DNA of 64,000 nt from Chloroflexota bacterium (GTDB lineage Bacteria > Chloroflexota > Anaerolineae > Aggregatilineales > Phototrophicaceae), in contig WTGJ01000027.1 in the NCBI GenBank assembly GCA_011523615.1, positions 380,415-444,414 of the forward strand. Direction: 5' to 3'. A program made the translations under genes and the position numbers. The notes below the pieces were generated by a model. That model was not told the DNA's origin and ran no database searches. It worked only from the letters and a program-made list of their open reading frames with translations. This document shows, piece by piece, positions 28,052 through 37,647 of this stretch (position 1 is its first letter; each line of letters begins with the position of its first letter).

Positions 28052-29300
28052 CTCCGATGGATGTCGACGTGTTGTGGTGACCGGAATGGGGCTGGTCTGC
28101 CCCGTGGGCAACACAGTAGAAGATTCCTGGAATCACATTCGCCGGGGAAAAACGGGAATCGATCGCTTGACTTTGTTTGAACCATCACACATCAACACTC
28201 ACATCGCCGGTGAAGTGAAGGAATTCGATAGCGAAGCCATTTTCGGTCGCAGGGAATCTCGCAGAACGGATCGCTTCGTCCAGTTTGCCCTGGTGGCCGG
28301 GCAGCAGGCTTTGACGGATGCCGGCTTCCAGATCAATGATGCCAATCGATATGATGTCGGTTGTGTGGTGGGTACCGGCATAGGGGGGATCGGAACGCTT
28401 TATTTGGGCATCCAACGCTTCATTGCGAAGGGGCAAAAAGGGGTGAGCCCCTTGATGGTGCCCATGATGTTGCCGGATGCCGCGGCGGGTAAAGTGAGCA
28501 TTGATTTCGGCATCCGCGGCCCCAATTGGTCGATCAATACGGCCTGTGCGACGGGCAACAATTGCATCGGCGATGCGGCTGAGCTGATCCGCAAAGGCGA
28601 TGTGAACACGATGTTGACCGGCAGTGCCGAAGCGGCCTTGCAAGACATTTGTGTGGTGGGTTTCGCCAATATGACGGCCCTGTCTCATCGCAACGACGAT
28701 CCGCAAGGGGCATCGCGCCCCTTTGATGCCGATCGCGATGGTTTCGTGATGGCGGAAGGTGCGGGGATGCTCTTATTGGAAGAACGTGAGCAGGCACGGG
28801 CCAGAGGGGCGCACATCTACGCCGAAATATTGGGTTATGGTTCTACTTCGGATGCCCATCACATCACTGCTCCCAGTGAAGATGGAGAAAGTGCGGCAGA
28901 GGCGGTGCGTTTGGCGATGGCAGATGCTGGCTTGCAAGCGACGGAAATCGATTATATCAATGCACACGGCACGAGCACGCCTCTGAACGATACCAGTGAA
29001 ACCAACGCCTTGAAGTTGGCCCTGGGAGAATTGGCTTACCAGATCCCGATCAGTTCGACCAAGTCGATGACCGGGCATATGTTGGGTGCTGCCGGCTCGG
29101 CAGAAGCGATCTTCAGCTTGCTCGCCATGCGCGATGGTTTCGTGCCCCCCACCATCAATTATGAAACTCCCGATCCCAGTTGTGATCTGGATTACACGGC
29201 CAATCAAGGCAAAACGCGCGCGATCGATCATGTGATGACCAATTCCTTTGGCTTTGGTGGGCACAACGCTGTTTTGATTTTTGGCAAACATCGTGACTGA
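28038..29300 (+). CDS. fabF: Beta-ketoacyl-ACP synthase II (FabF family)
   Basis: Elongating condensing enzyme of fatty-acid synthesis. The Cys-His-His triad is visible: INTACATGNNCIGDA (Cys), NAHGTSTPLNDTSE (His) and STKSMTGHMLGAAGS (Lys and His), followed by NSFGFGGHNAVLIF. The protein is about 420 residues from the ATG at 28038, just before RRVVVTGMGLVCPVG. Longer starts at 27933 and 28005 exist, but the added sequence is not family-like. No clear ribosome-binding site is seen. It overlaps the following FabH-like gene by a few bases, so they form an operon. Confidence 0.9.
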   Translation: MSASSSDGCRRVVVTGMGLVCPVGNTVEDSWNHIRRGKTGIDRLTLFEPSHINTHIAGEVKEFDSEAIFGRRESRRTDRFVQFALVAGQQALTDAGFQINDANRYDVGCVVGTGIGGIGTLYLGIQRFIAKGQKGVSPLMVPMMLPDAAAGKVSIDFGIRGPNWSINTACATGNNCIGDAAELIRKGDVNTMLTGSAEAALQDICVVGFANMTALSHRNDDPQGASRPFDADRDGFVMAEGAGMLLLEEREQARARGAHIYAEILGYGSTSDAHHITAPSEDGESAAEAVRLAMADAGLQATEIDYINAHGTSTPLNDTSETNALKLALGELAYQIPISSTKSMTGHMLGAAGSAEAIFSLLAMRDGFVPPTINYETPDPSCDLDYTANQGKTRAIDHVMTNSFGFGGHNAVLIFGKHRD

Positions 29301-30525
29301 ACGTTTCTCTTCACCGAATGGTAGCGTCCCGCAAAGATACGCTCATATCATCGGCTGGGGAAAGGCCCTCCCCCAACGGGTGATGACCAACGAAGAACTG
29401 GAAGCATTGGTATCCACGAACGATGCCTGGATTCGCGCACGCACCGGGATTGAAAAAAGACGCATCGCCAATGAACAAGAATCTACCGCAACGCTCGGTT
29501 TGAAGGCCGCACAAAACGCCTTGAACGTCGCCAACATCGTCCCCCGCCAATTGGATTTGATCATCTGTTGCACATCGACAGCAGAAAATGTTTTTCCCGC
29601 TTCGGCCAGTTTGATCCAGGGTTGGTTGGGGGCGACGGCCGCCGGCGCCTTTGATTTGAGCGCGGCTTGCTCCGGCTTCGTCTATGGCGTGCAAATGGGC
29701 GCACAAGCCATCGCGGCGGGGGATGCAGATCATGTGTTGGTGATTGGTTCAGAGACGATGAGCCGCGTATTGGATTGGCAAGATCGAGGGACTTGCATCC
29801 TCTTTGGTGACGGCGCCGGGGCCATCGTGCTTCGTGCCAGCGAACAACGGGGCGGCGTGTTATCGGGCGTCCTTCGTTCCGATGGCACGGGCGGCGATAT
29901 GCTCGGGATTCCCAATATCGCCAGCATCGGGGTCTCCAACCCGGCGATCCTCACTCAAGAACACAAACTGTACAAGATGCACATGAAAGGCAGCGAAGTC
30001 TTCAAGTTTGCGACCCGGGTGATCGGTGAATGCATCCAGGAATCCTTAGCGAAAGCATCGGTATCGTTGCAAGATGTGTCGATGATCATCCCGCACCAGG
30101 CGAACCTGCGCATCATCAAAGCAGCAGCGCGCAGTTTGCGGGTCGATGAGAACCGGTTCATGTGCAATTTAACCGAATACGGCAACACTTCCGCAGCCAG
30201 CATCCCCTTGGCATTGTGTGATGCAGTCGAACAGGGGCGCATCCATTCGGGCGATCATGTAGTCCTGGTGGGCTTTGGTGGTGGCTTGAGTTGGGGCGCG
30301 GTTACCTTGAAATGGGGATCACACACCGAAAGAGCGCCGATCCGCTTGACCAAACAACGACGGGAGTTGAGTTATCTGATGGTGCGTTGGCGGATGCGCA
30401 GCCGAAAATTGATGTCGCGCCTTCGTTCACTCGTGCAACGCAGCCGGCCGCATCGCGGTCGTGTCGATCGTTTGCGCCGGCGCATGGACCCCTATCAAGA
30501 CGGCGATGATCCACCGTTTGCCTGA
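29293..30525 (+). CDS. fabH: Beta-ketoacyl-ACP synthase III (FabH family) with an Arg-rich tail
   Basis: Starter condensing enzyme that joins acetyl-CoA (or a similar primer) to malonyl-ACP. The Cys-His-Asn triad is visible: DLSAACSGFVYGV, IIPHQANLRIIKAAA and EYGNTSAASIPLAL. The family normally ends just after FGGGLSWGAVTLKW. Here about 65 more residues follow, with some 18 arginines and no known domain. The GTG at 29293 overlaps the fabF stop; a TTG at 29281 is the other option. The 3' end is convergent with panC, 20 bases away. Confidence 0.88.
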   Translation: MTERFSSPNGSVPQRYAHIIGWGKALPQRVMTNEELEALVSTNDAWIRARTGIEKRRIANEQESTATLGLKAAQNALNVANIVPRQLDLIICCTSTAENVFPASASLIQGWLGATAAGAFDLSAACSGFVYGVQMGAQAIAAGDADHVLVIGSETMSRVLDWQDRGTCILFGDGAGAIVLRASEQRGGVLSGVLRSDGTGGDMLGIPNIASIGVSNPAILTQEHKLYKMHMKGSEVFKFATRVIGECIQESLAKASVSLQDVSMIIPHQANLRIIKAAARSLRVDENRFMCNLTEYGNTSAASIPLALCDAVEQGRIHSGDHVVLVGFGGGLSWGAVTLKWGSHTERAPIRLTKQRRELSYLMVRWRMRSRKLMSRLRSLVQRSRPHRGRVDRLRRRMDPYQDGDDPPFA

Positions 30526-30545
30526 CAACGTGCAACACGGAAAGG

Positions 30546-31430
30546 TTATTCGAACAATCGGGTTAAGTCCGCGCGATTGTTCTTGTGCGCTGGGATCAAG
30601 CAGTTGTCGATCAAGCGCGTCTGGCCCAGGTGCGCGGCAACGAGTACTAATGCAACCGCTTCATCGGTCAGTGCACCCTGCAATGGCTTCAGAGTCTGGA
30701 CATCTACAATATCAGCGTAATCGATGCGGGTGATCTTGCCCCGGGCCAACGTTTCCCTCAAAATGTGTCTTAAATCATCCACATCGCGCACTTCGTTTTC
30801 GTAGGCAGCCATTACGGCACTGAGCGCGCCGTAGATGGAGTTGGCGCGTTTTCGATCTTCTGTGCTCAGCAAATGGTTGCGCGTGCTGAGCGCCAGACCA
30901 TCCTTCGCGCGGTAAGTCGGAACCACGATGATTTCTGTAGGGATCCGCAAATCTCGTACCATTCGCCGAATCACGGCGACTTGCTGGATATCTTTTTGGC
31001 CGAAGTAAGCGCGATCTGGCTGAGCGATGTTCAGTAGAATGGTCACCACAGTCGCCACTGCCCGAAAATGCCCGGGCCTTGCCGCACCTTCCCAGCATTT
31101 GGATAGCTGTTCCACTTCCACATAGGTCTGGAAGTTTTCGGGGTACATTTCTGCAATTTCAGGGACGAATGCCAAATCTACCCCGGCTTCACGGAGCAAT
31201 TGGCAATCTCTGGTCAGATCCCTTTGATATTGTTGAAAATCCTTCGCTTCGGTGAATTGTTTGGGATTCAGGAAGACAGAGGCCAAGACGGTTTCGTTGT
31301 CTTTTCTGGCTTCTTGGATCAACCCAAGGTGGCCTGCATGGATACCTCCCATTGTGGGAACAAAGCCCACTATGGCATCTATTGCCTTGCGAAGACGGAG
31401 CAATTCTGGGATGGTGTGGGCGATGATCAT
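30546..31430 (-). CDS. panC: Pantothenate synthetase PanC
   Basis: Joins pantoate and beta-alanine using ATP, the last step of pantothenate synthesis. The 294 residues show VPTMGGIHAGHLGLI (HIGH-like site; the family usually has MGALHxGH), FGQKDIQQVAVIRRMVRDL, and RAKDGLALSTRNHLL. It is 15 bases downstream of panB, and last in the long minus-strand run. No panD was seen. Confidence 0.95.
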   Translation of the reverse strand: MIIAHTIPELLRLRKAIDAIVGFVPTMGGIHAGHLGLIQEARKDNETVLASVFLNPKQFTEAKDFQQYQRDLTRDCQLLREAGVDLAFVPEIAEMYPENFQTYVEVEQLSKCWEGAARPGHFRAVATVVTILLNIAQPDRAYFGQKDIQQVAVIRRMVRDLRIPTEIIVVPTYRAKDGLALSTRNHLLSTEDRKRANSIYGALSAVMAAYENEVRDVDDLRHILRETLARGKITRIDYADIVDVQTLKPLQGALTDEAVALVLVAAHLGQTRLIDNCLIPAHKNNRADLTRLFE

Positions 31431-31445
31431 TTCACTTCTGGGATT

Positions 31446-32297
31446 TCACTCTGCCGAAGCAGCGAATTCCTCCAACAATGCGTCGTAGATTTCAGCGGGC
31501 AAGCGGGCGCTTTGCTGCTCTGTTGGGAAAACACCATCGCGAACGGCAACCACATATTCCTTGATCGCTTGGGTCATGATCGGGTGCAGCTCCGCGAAGC
31601 GTTGAGTATGTCGATGGGCTTTGCCGGGGAGGAGGGTCAAGAGGTCATGAAACACCTGCACTTCTCCATCACACTGCGGTCCTGCACCGATGCCAATGAT
31701 GGGAATATCCAATTTCTGGCTGATCAAGGCGGCGACTTCTGCGGGGACGAGCTCGAGGACGATCGCAAATGCCCCGGCAATCTGCAAAGCATCGGCTGCC
31801 TGGATCAAAGCCCGGGCATCGGAATGCCGCTTACCCTGGACCCGGAAACCGCCGTGTTGGTGGATGCTCTGCGGCGTCAAACCGAGGTGTCCCATCACCG
31901 GTATCCCGGATTTGACGATGGATCGTACGGTGGGGGCCATGTAGCGCCCGCCTTCCAACTTGACTGCACCGACACCACTCTCCTGCATCAAGCGGGCCGC
32001 ATTTTCACGTGCTTTTTCGGGACTGATGGCATAACTCATGAACGGCATATCACCGACGATCAACGGTCGTTGCGTCATCCTAACGACGATTTCCGCATGG
32101 TAGATGATTTGATCAATAGTAACGGGGATGGTGTGATCATGTCCTTGGAAAACCATCCCCAACGAGTCTCCCACCAGGATGATCTCCGCACCTGCTTCTT
32201 CGGCGATGATGGCGGACATGGCATCATACGCGGTGATCATGGGGATGCGCTGTTTCAACCGTTTGGATTGTTGGATCTCCTGAATGTTGCGCCGCAT
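31446..32297 (-). CDS. panB: 3-Methyl-2-oxobutanoate hydroxymethyltransferase PanB
   Basis: Makes ketopantoate from 2-oxoisovalerate and methylene-tetrahydrofolate. The 283-residue TIM-barrel protein has MITAYDAMSAIIAEEAG, ILVGDSLGMVFQGHDHTIPV, VGDMPFMSY, VKLEGG, VMGHLGLTPQS and IIGIGAGPQCDGEVQVFHD, all typical. AGAGGAAAA lies just before the ATG. The folate C1 donor links it loosely to folD at the head of the run. Confidence 0.96.
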   Translation of the reverse strand: MRRNIQEIQQSKRLKQRIPMITAYDAMSAIIAEEAGAEIILVGDSLGMVFQGHDHTIPVTIDQIIYHAEIVVRMTQRPLIVGDMPFMSYAISPEKARENAARLMQESGVGAVKLEGGRYMAPTVRSIVKSGIPVMGHLGLTPQSIHQHGGFRVQGKRHSDARALIQAADALQIAGAFAIVLELVPAEVAALISQKLDIPIIGIGAGPQCDGEVQVFHDLLTLLPGKAHRHTQRFAELHPIMTQAIKEYVVAVRDGVFPTEQQSARLPAEIYDALLEEFAASAE

Positions 32298-32342
32298 GAT
32301 TTTCCTCTGTCTATGAACGCTTGAAGTTTGCTTTGAAAAACC

Positions 32343-33131
32343 TCATCTACCGGGGTCTGCCGCCGGATCTTTCGCGATGTATATGGTCACTTCGCAGGCA
32401 TCCGTGATCTCGTTTGCCGTATCGAACACGATGAGGCGGAAGCGATAGCTGCCAGATTCAAACTGAGTCGGGACGAATTGTCCCAATTGACTGGCGTTTC
32501 GGACTTCATTGATGTAGCGTGAAAGCACGACGAAGTTGCCCGATGTTCCGGGGCCCTTGAGTTCAAGTACGTATTGGTTGAAGTCTTCCGCAAATGCGGT
32601 TCCCATTACGGCGATCGTACCGCTGATCCGTTGCCCATTTGCCGGGATTTGCAACATCGCCTCCGGTGAAGTGCAGCCGCTGGGCGGTGGAGCGCCGGGC
32701 AATATGGTGCCGACCGGAGTGGGAGTCGGGACCGGCGTCACTATGATCTGATTCTGAACGCTGAAGGGGGTCAAATCCACTTCTGATATGGAAGATTCAA
32801 ATGGCAATTCATTCAAAGGTGGTGCCGGAACCGGTGTCACAAAAAAACCATCCAGGCTTTCTTGCTGGACCGCACGATTGCTTCTCAATTCTGGCAGGAC
32901 AACATTTTGGATGCCCCAAGTGATCATGGCAAGTTGAATCAAGAACACCAGTGTGGTAAAAGAGTTGGCTCTTCGGAAACGAGCCAGTTCTTTCTCGAGG
33001 TCATACCTACTGGACGAGTAGATTCGATGCCAATGCCAGATGCGCCAGAGGACAATGACACCGACCGCGGCGATCAGCAAATAAATGCCAATGGCCACTT
33101 GCCCCAGTGTGAAGACAAGCGACGAGATCAT
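32343..33131 (-). CDS. Membrane-anchored protein with Pro/Thr linker and beta-sandwich domain
   Basis: No assigned function. The 262 residues begin with a transmembrane helix (about 5-29), a short charged loop (RYDLEKELARFRRA), and a second helix (about 56-75). An outer segment follows with a PVPTPTPVG linker. The last ~110 residues form a beta-rich Ig-like domain with LQIPANGQRISGTIAVMGTA, LELKGPG and GSYRFRLIVFDTANEITDAC, a type often seen in surface proteins of Chloroflexota (recalled, not searched). The start follows the nucleoside phosphorylase stop with no gap. Confidence 0.6.
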   Translation of the reverse strand: MISSLVFTLGQVAIGIYLLIAAVGVIVLWRIWHWHRIYSSSRYDLEKELARFRRANSFTTLVFLIQLAMITWGIQNVVLPELRSNRAVQQESLDGFFVTPVPAPPLNELPFESSISEVDLTPFSVQNQIIVTPVPTPTPVGTILPGAPPPSGCTSPEAMLQIPANGQRISGTIAVMGTAFAEDFNQYVLELKGPGTSGNFVVLSRYINEVRNASQLGQFVPTQFESGSYRFRLIVFDTANEITDACEVTIYIAKDPAADPGR

Positions 33132-33968
33132 TTACAAGGCTTTCAATATCCTCCGCAGCAAGGAAATCAGGCGTGGCACGATGACGAGACCGGCTTCCAA
33201 GACCTCTTCATGATTGGTTTTGCGCTCGGAATCGATTTGATCGATGGCCTGGTTCGTGATCCCTGAAAAAGCCAGTACCTTGCTTCCTCCGTGGACCGCG
33301 GCCAAAACTTCGTTGGCAGTGGACATGCCCACCGCATCCCCACCCAAATTGGCGACCAGCCTAATTTCTGCGGGGGTTTCAAAGAACGGGCCGCTCAAGT
33401 GAAAGTACACCCCCTTGCGCAAAGTCAAGCCCAAACGATCCGCTTCCTGGATCGCAATTTTGCGCAGGTGTGCATCGTACGCTTGAGCGAGGTTCAAAAA
33501 GCGAGGTCCGATCGTCTCCTCGTTGGGCCCCATCAGCGGGTTCTGCCCGGACATACCGACAAAATTGATGTGGTCTTCGATGAGCATGATATCGCCGACT
33601 TCAAAGCTGCGATTCACGCCACCGGCAGCGTTGGTGAAAATGAACGTTTCTGCACCCAGTTGTTGCATCACCCGCACGGGGAAGGTAACTTGTGCCATCG
33701 AATAACCTTCATAGAAATGCGCCCGGCCCCGTTGGGCGATGACAGGTTGGCCTGCCAATTGGCCGATGACGAGGACGCCACTGTGACCGACGACTGTGCT
33801 TTGGGGCCAGTGCGGGATCTCCTCATAAGGCAGTATGACGGCGTCTTCGATCTCATCGGCCAGAGGGCCCAAGCCTGAGCCGAGCACCAGGCCAATTTTC
33901 GGTTGTGTATCAGCACGTTTGCGAATCGCTTCTGCCGCCTCACGCCAGCGAATCATTTCATCCTGCAT
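33132..33968 (-). CDS. Purine nucleoside phosphorylase
   Basis: Cleaves purine nucleosides with phosphate to the free base and ribose 1-phosphate. I chose the ATG at 33968: AAAGGA lies just before it, and it removes an overlap with the upstream gene. The ~278 residues match trimeric PNPs: GLVLGSGLGPLADEIE (phosphate site), GRAHFYEGYSMAQVTFPVRVM, FTNAAGGVN, LIEDHINF, FFETPAEIR, VGMSTANEVLAA and FSGITNQA. In this cluster it would supply free purine bases to the hydroxylase and deaminases encoded upstream. Confidence 0.93.
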   Translation of the reverse strand: MQDEMIRWREAAEAIRKRADTQPKIGLVLGSGLGPLADEIEDAVILPYEEIPHWPQSTVVGHSGVLVIGQLAGQPVIAQRGRAHFYEGYSMAQVTFPVRVMQQLGAETFIFTNAAGGVNRSFEVGDIMLIEDHINFVGMSGQNPLMGPNEETIGPRFLNLAQAYDAHLRKIAIQEADRLGLTLRKGVYFHLSGPFFETPAEIRLVANLGGDAVGMSTANEVLAAVHGGSKVLAFSGITNQAIDQIDSERKTNHEEVLEAGLVIVPRLISLLRRILKAL

Positions 33969-34005
33969 CGCTTTTCCTTTCTGTATCGTAAGGAATGAAA
34001 CCGCA

Positions 34006-35364
34006 TCAATCTTGAATCGGCATCGGCGGTAATCCCGCGAGCAGTCGTTGCTGGGCATAATCCCGGGGGGTATCCACATCCGCTAAGACCGTGTCGCTGT
34101 TCACGTTAACCAGAGAAGTGTCATGCGGATACTGATCAATTACGTCGCGCGGCGAACCTTCGGTTAAGGCGAGCAGCTCTGACCAATGAGAACGGTGAAT
34201 CAAGATGGGATGACCTCGCGTGCCATGATAAACCGGTGCGACGATCCCTTTGTCGTTGCTCATGAAATTCGTGAGCAATTTGAAAACCACGCTGGGTTGC
34301 AAGCGTGGCTGGTCTCCCAGGACGATGAGGGCCGCCTGGATGTGTGATGGTAAGGAACGTAGGCCCAATTGGAGGGAAGATAACATCTCACCCTCTCGGT
34401 AATCCTGGTTCATGACAGTACGAATTTCATAGGCAGCGAGTTTATCTTGTAGCAGCTCCGCATGGGGACCCAATACCACGCGGATTTCGGGAATCCTGGT
34501 TTGGTGCAAGACATGGACCACCTGTTCGAGGACGCAGCGGCCGTCTCGCCAGGGCAGAAGCAGCTTGGCCCTCCCCATCCTCGTGGATGCACCAGCGGCG
34601 AGCACGATCGCTGCCGTATGTTGGTGGCACTCGATGACCGGATCCGCCGATCGCGCTGAGCCAAATGCGACGCGGTCGATCCGCTTCTGCCGCAGGAGGA
34701 AATGGGTAATCCTCCGCGCTCTCAAATAACGATATCGGTTCATGCGGTTCAAGTAGACGACGGTCCTTGCCTGGGAAGGGATGCCTTTGAGCCCCAATGT
34801 TTCATCACGGAGCACTTGCGCCAACCAAACCGGTAAAATTTCTGCGCCCTCGCCAAAGCCATAACGAGATTGGATGGCCTCATGATTGTAGACAAACTCT
34901 TTGCTCAGTGGCACACCCAAAGCTGTGAGCGAAGCAACGGCGACCACGACGGTGGTTTCCGGTGGGATCCGGGGTTCATGTTCCAGCGGCGCTTTGAGCG
35001 GCCGGCCTGCCGCGTCATCTGCTTCGATCAGCAAAACGTCACTGGCTACCGAATCCAACAATGCCGGGATTTTTTCCAATGGATAACCGCTTGCCATCAA
35101 CTCTCGAATTTCGTCGTAAAGGAAAACGAAACCTTGCCCACTTAGGGCGGCGTTGATTTCCATGAGTGAACGATTCGCCTGGATGGCCGAAGGGAAAAAA
35201 TCCAATTGTTCCGTGGGAATTCTGGTTGAGGTGGTGGCTAAAACGCGCCAACCCTGCTCCACCAATTCATGCCCCAGCGCATGTAGCGTCGCCGTTTTCC
35301 CACCCGCACCGATGAAAGAAACGATGTCACCGCGTTTTACCCGAAAGGCCGTATTGAGTTTCAA
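34006..35364 (-). CDS. YqeC-MocA fusion (Mo hydroxylase accessory / molybdopterin nucleotidyltransferase)
   Basis: Two proteins in one chain of 452 residues. The N-terminal half is YqeC-like, with a P-loop type start (SFIGAGGKTATLHALG), TSTRIP and LLIEADDAAGRPLKAP; the family is linked to selenium-dependent molybdenum hydroxylases. The C-terminal half is a MocA-like nucleotidyltransferase, with IVLAAGASTRMGRAKLLLPW, ALIVLGDQPRLQPSV and GTRGHPILIHRSHW, probably making the dinucleotide form of the Mo cofactor. In E. coli yqeC and mocA are separate neighbours. The TTG start has GGAG upstream. It lies 24 bases after the hydroxylase gene it probably serves. Confidence 0.88.
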   Translation of the reverse strand: MKLNTAFRVKRGDIVSFIGAGGKTATLHALGHELVEQGWRVLATTSTRIPTEQLDFFPSAIQANRSLMEINAALSGQGFVFLYDEIRELMASGYPLEKIPALLDSVASDVLLIEADDAAGRPLKAPLEHEPRIPPETTVVVAVASLTALGVPLSKEFVYNHEAIQSRYGFGEGAEILPVWLAQVLRDETLGLKGIPSQARTVVYLNRMNRYRYLRARRITHFLLRQKRIDRVAFGSARSADPVIECHQHTAAIVLAAGASTRMGRAKLLLPWRDGRCVLEQVVHVLHQTRIPEIRVVLGPHAELLQDKLAAYEIRTVMNQDYREGEMLSSLQLGLRSLPSHIQAALIVLGDQPRLQPSVVFKLLTNFMSNDKGIVAPVYHGTRGHPILIHRSHWSELLALTEGSPRDVIDQYPHDTSLVNVNSDTVLADVDTPRDYAQQRLLAGLPPMPIQD

Positions 35365-35388
35365 TCCATCTCCCGCTGTGCATTCCGA

Positions 35389-37641
35389 TCACGCACCGAC
35401 ACCGTGCTCTCGCAACCGAGCAACCACTCGATCGGGCGTGAGTGGGATCTCGTCGAACCAGACACCGGTCGCTTCATGCAAGGCAGCCACAATGGCCGGG
35501 GCGAGCGGTATCATGGGCATTTCTGCCATCCCGCGGGCGCCCCAGGGACCGAGTGGGTCGGGGTATTCCAGGATGATGGAATGCACTTTTTCCGGTATAT
35601 CGGCAACGGTCGGGATCAAGTAAGTAGAGAGCAGCGGATTCTGGATCATCCCTGCGGAGGAAACCAGATTCTCCATGAGCGCATACCCCTGTGCTTGGAC
35701 GACACCCCCTTCGATCTGCCCTTCGATCAGATTGGGATTCATCGCTCTGCCCACATCATTGGCGCAAAACACTTCTACCAAACGGATCAAACCGGTTTCG
35801 ACGTCAATTTCCACTTCCACCGCTTGGGCGACATAGCCATACGTGATGTTCGGCTTGCTGAGGCCCGTTTCCGTCTGAATCGGAGTTGTGCGTGGCGGTT
35901 GAAATTGGTATGTTGCGATCGCGGGCCGTTCTTCATCCTGCCAGGCAGCTAAGGCTCGCTCAGCAGCACCCAGGATGGCATTGCCCGCCATGAACGTCAA
36001 CCGAGATGCAGACGCACTGCCGGAATTGTGGGTTTCGGCGGTGTCGTGATAACTCATCTCCAGGAATTCTGGGGAAATGCCAATGGCTTCCGCAGCCATT
36101 TGTTTGAATACGGTGTGCGCTCCCTGGCCCACTTCTGCACCCGCCTGCCGAACCACTGCCCGCTCGATCTGTGAACCACCGTGCAACTCCACCGTGGCCC
36201 AACACTCTTCCGGATAGCCCAAACTGAAGCCGATGTTTTTGTAGCCACAGGCAAAACCACGTCCCCGACGCAAGGCGGAGTTCACTTTTCCATTCGTTCG
36301 TTTTTCTTTTTCCCGCCATTCCTGTGCACCGGTTTCTTCCCAATAACTGGCCTTTGCGCATTCCGTAATCACTTCAGGTAAGGAGACTCCGGCAGGCATC
36401 ACACTGCCCACCGGGTGTTTCGAACCTTCACGCAAGACATTCTTCTCCCGTAACGCGATGGGATTCATGCCTAATGCTGCGGCGAGCTTATTCATCTGGA
36501 TCTCGGCCGCAAACAGGGCTTGTGGCGCACCAAAACCGCGAAACGCGCCACAGGGCACATTGTTGGTCAGGACGGCATAAGCTTCCGTATGCACATTGGG
36601 GATGGAATAAGGGCCCGTGGCGCAAACGGTGGCGTTGGCCAGCACTTTGCTGGAAGTATAGTTGTATGCACCGGCGTCTTCGATCAAGACTGCCTCTGCC
36701 GCCACCAGTTCACCGTTTTGGGTCGCCCCCCATTTCATCCGTATGCTAAAAGCGTGCCGCTTGTGGTGGTAGAGGATGGATTCTTCCCGGCTCCAGATCG
36801 TTTTGATCGGTTTGCGCAGCTTATACGCAGCGAGAGCGAGCACGATTTGAATGGACATATCTTCCCGCCCGCCGAATGCGCCGCCTACCGCGGGATACAC
36901 CACTCTGACTTGGTCTTCCGGCAAATCCAGGGCATGGCAGATCTGCCACAAATCTTCGTGGATCCATTGCCCCGCCACACAAACCGTCACCCTCCCCTGC
37001 TCATCAATGTAAGAAAGGCCGGCCTCGGGTTGCAAGTAAGCATGCTCCTGCATCCCGGTGTGATACTTTCCTTCGACGATGACTTCCGCACGCTCCCAGC
37101 CACGCTCCATATCCCCGTCTCGAATGGTGTAATGGCTGAGGATGTTTCGCGCTTGGTCAGCATGCAGTTGTGGTTGGCCCGGCGCCATCGCCCGTTCCGG
37201 GTCAAAGATGGCCGGCAGATCTTCATAGTCGATCTGCACCTCTTGGGCTGATCTGGTGGCCACTTCCTCATCTTCCGCGACGATCACGGCGATGCAATCC
37301 ATATAGCTGCGCGCGATATCCGCTCCAGGGATACTGCTGCCCGGCCCACACAGGACCGGTTGATCTTTGGTGACCAGGCCGTATTCGTTCACCGGCACGT
37401 CTTCCGCAGTGAGTACCGCATGTACCCCCGGCACATCGAGCGCGGGGCGAGTGTCAATGCTGCGGATGCGGGCGTGCGCTCGATCGCTGAAGCGCAATTT
37501 CATCCACAACTGACCCTCAATGTCGATATCGCCGGGATAGTTTGTTTCGCCGGTGACTTTCCCACGAGCATCCAGGCGAGTCTGGGAATGCCCAATCCTC
37601 CCCCGGCGGATTGCTTGATCGCGAATCTCCTCACGGAGCAT
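35389..37641 (-). CDS. Xanthine dehydrogenase-type molybdenum hydroxylase, Mo-cofactor subunit
   Basis: Large catalytic subunit of a purine-hydroxylase-like enzyme (xanthine dehydrogenase family). The 750 residues show GKVTGETNYPGDI at the start of the first domain, AVGGAFGGRED (cofactor binding), CGAFRGFGAPQALFAAE (active-site Arg loop), RQAGAEVGQGAHTVFKQ, SGSASASR and GPWGARGMAEMPMIPLAPAI, where the Glu matches the catalytic Glu of the family. It pairs with the FAD/iron-sulfur protein encoded 6 bases upstream. The substrate cannot be fixed from sequence, but neighbours point to a purine. Confidence 0.9.
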   Translation of the reverse strand: MLREEIRDQAIRRGRIGHSQTRLDARGKVTGETNYPGDIDIEGQLWMKLRFSDRAHARIRSIDTRPALDVPGVHAVLTAEDVPVNEYGLVTKDQPVLCGPGSSIPGADIARSYMDCIAVIVAEDEEVATRSAQEVQIDYEDLPAIFDPERAMAPGQPQLHADQARNILSHYTIRDGDMERGWERAEVIVEGKYHTGMQEHAYLQPEAGLSYIDEQGRVTVCVAGQWIHEDLWQICHALDLPEDQVRVVYPAVGGAFGGREDMSIQIVLALAAYKLRKPIKTIWSREESILYHHKRHAFSIRMKWGATQNGELVAAEAVLIEDAGAYNYTSSKVLANATVCATGPYSIPNVHTEAYAVLTNNVPCGAFRGFGAPQALFAAEIQMNKLAAALGMNPIALREKNVLREGSKHPVGSVMPAGVSLPEVITECAKASYWEETGAQEWREKEKRTNGKVNSALRRGRGFACGYKNIGFSLGYPEECWATVELHGGSQIERAVVRQAGAEVGQGAHTVFKQMAAEAIGISPEFLEMSYHDTAETHNSGSASASRLTFMAGNAILGAAERALAAWQDEERPAIATYQFQPPRTTPIQTETGLSKPNITYGYVAQAVEVEIDVETGLIRLVEVFCANDVGRAMNPNLIEGQIEGGVVQAQGYALMENLVSSAGMIQNPLLSTYLIPTVADIPEKVHSIILEYPDPLGPWGARGMAEMPMIPLAPAIVAALHEATGVWFDEIPLTPDRVVARLREHGVGA

Positions 37642-37647
37642 GGGAAT

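Noticed and set aside
31200..32324. A 374-codon plus-strand open frame over panC/panB
   Set aside because: Complementary to two well-supported biosynthetic genes and without family features.
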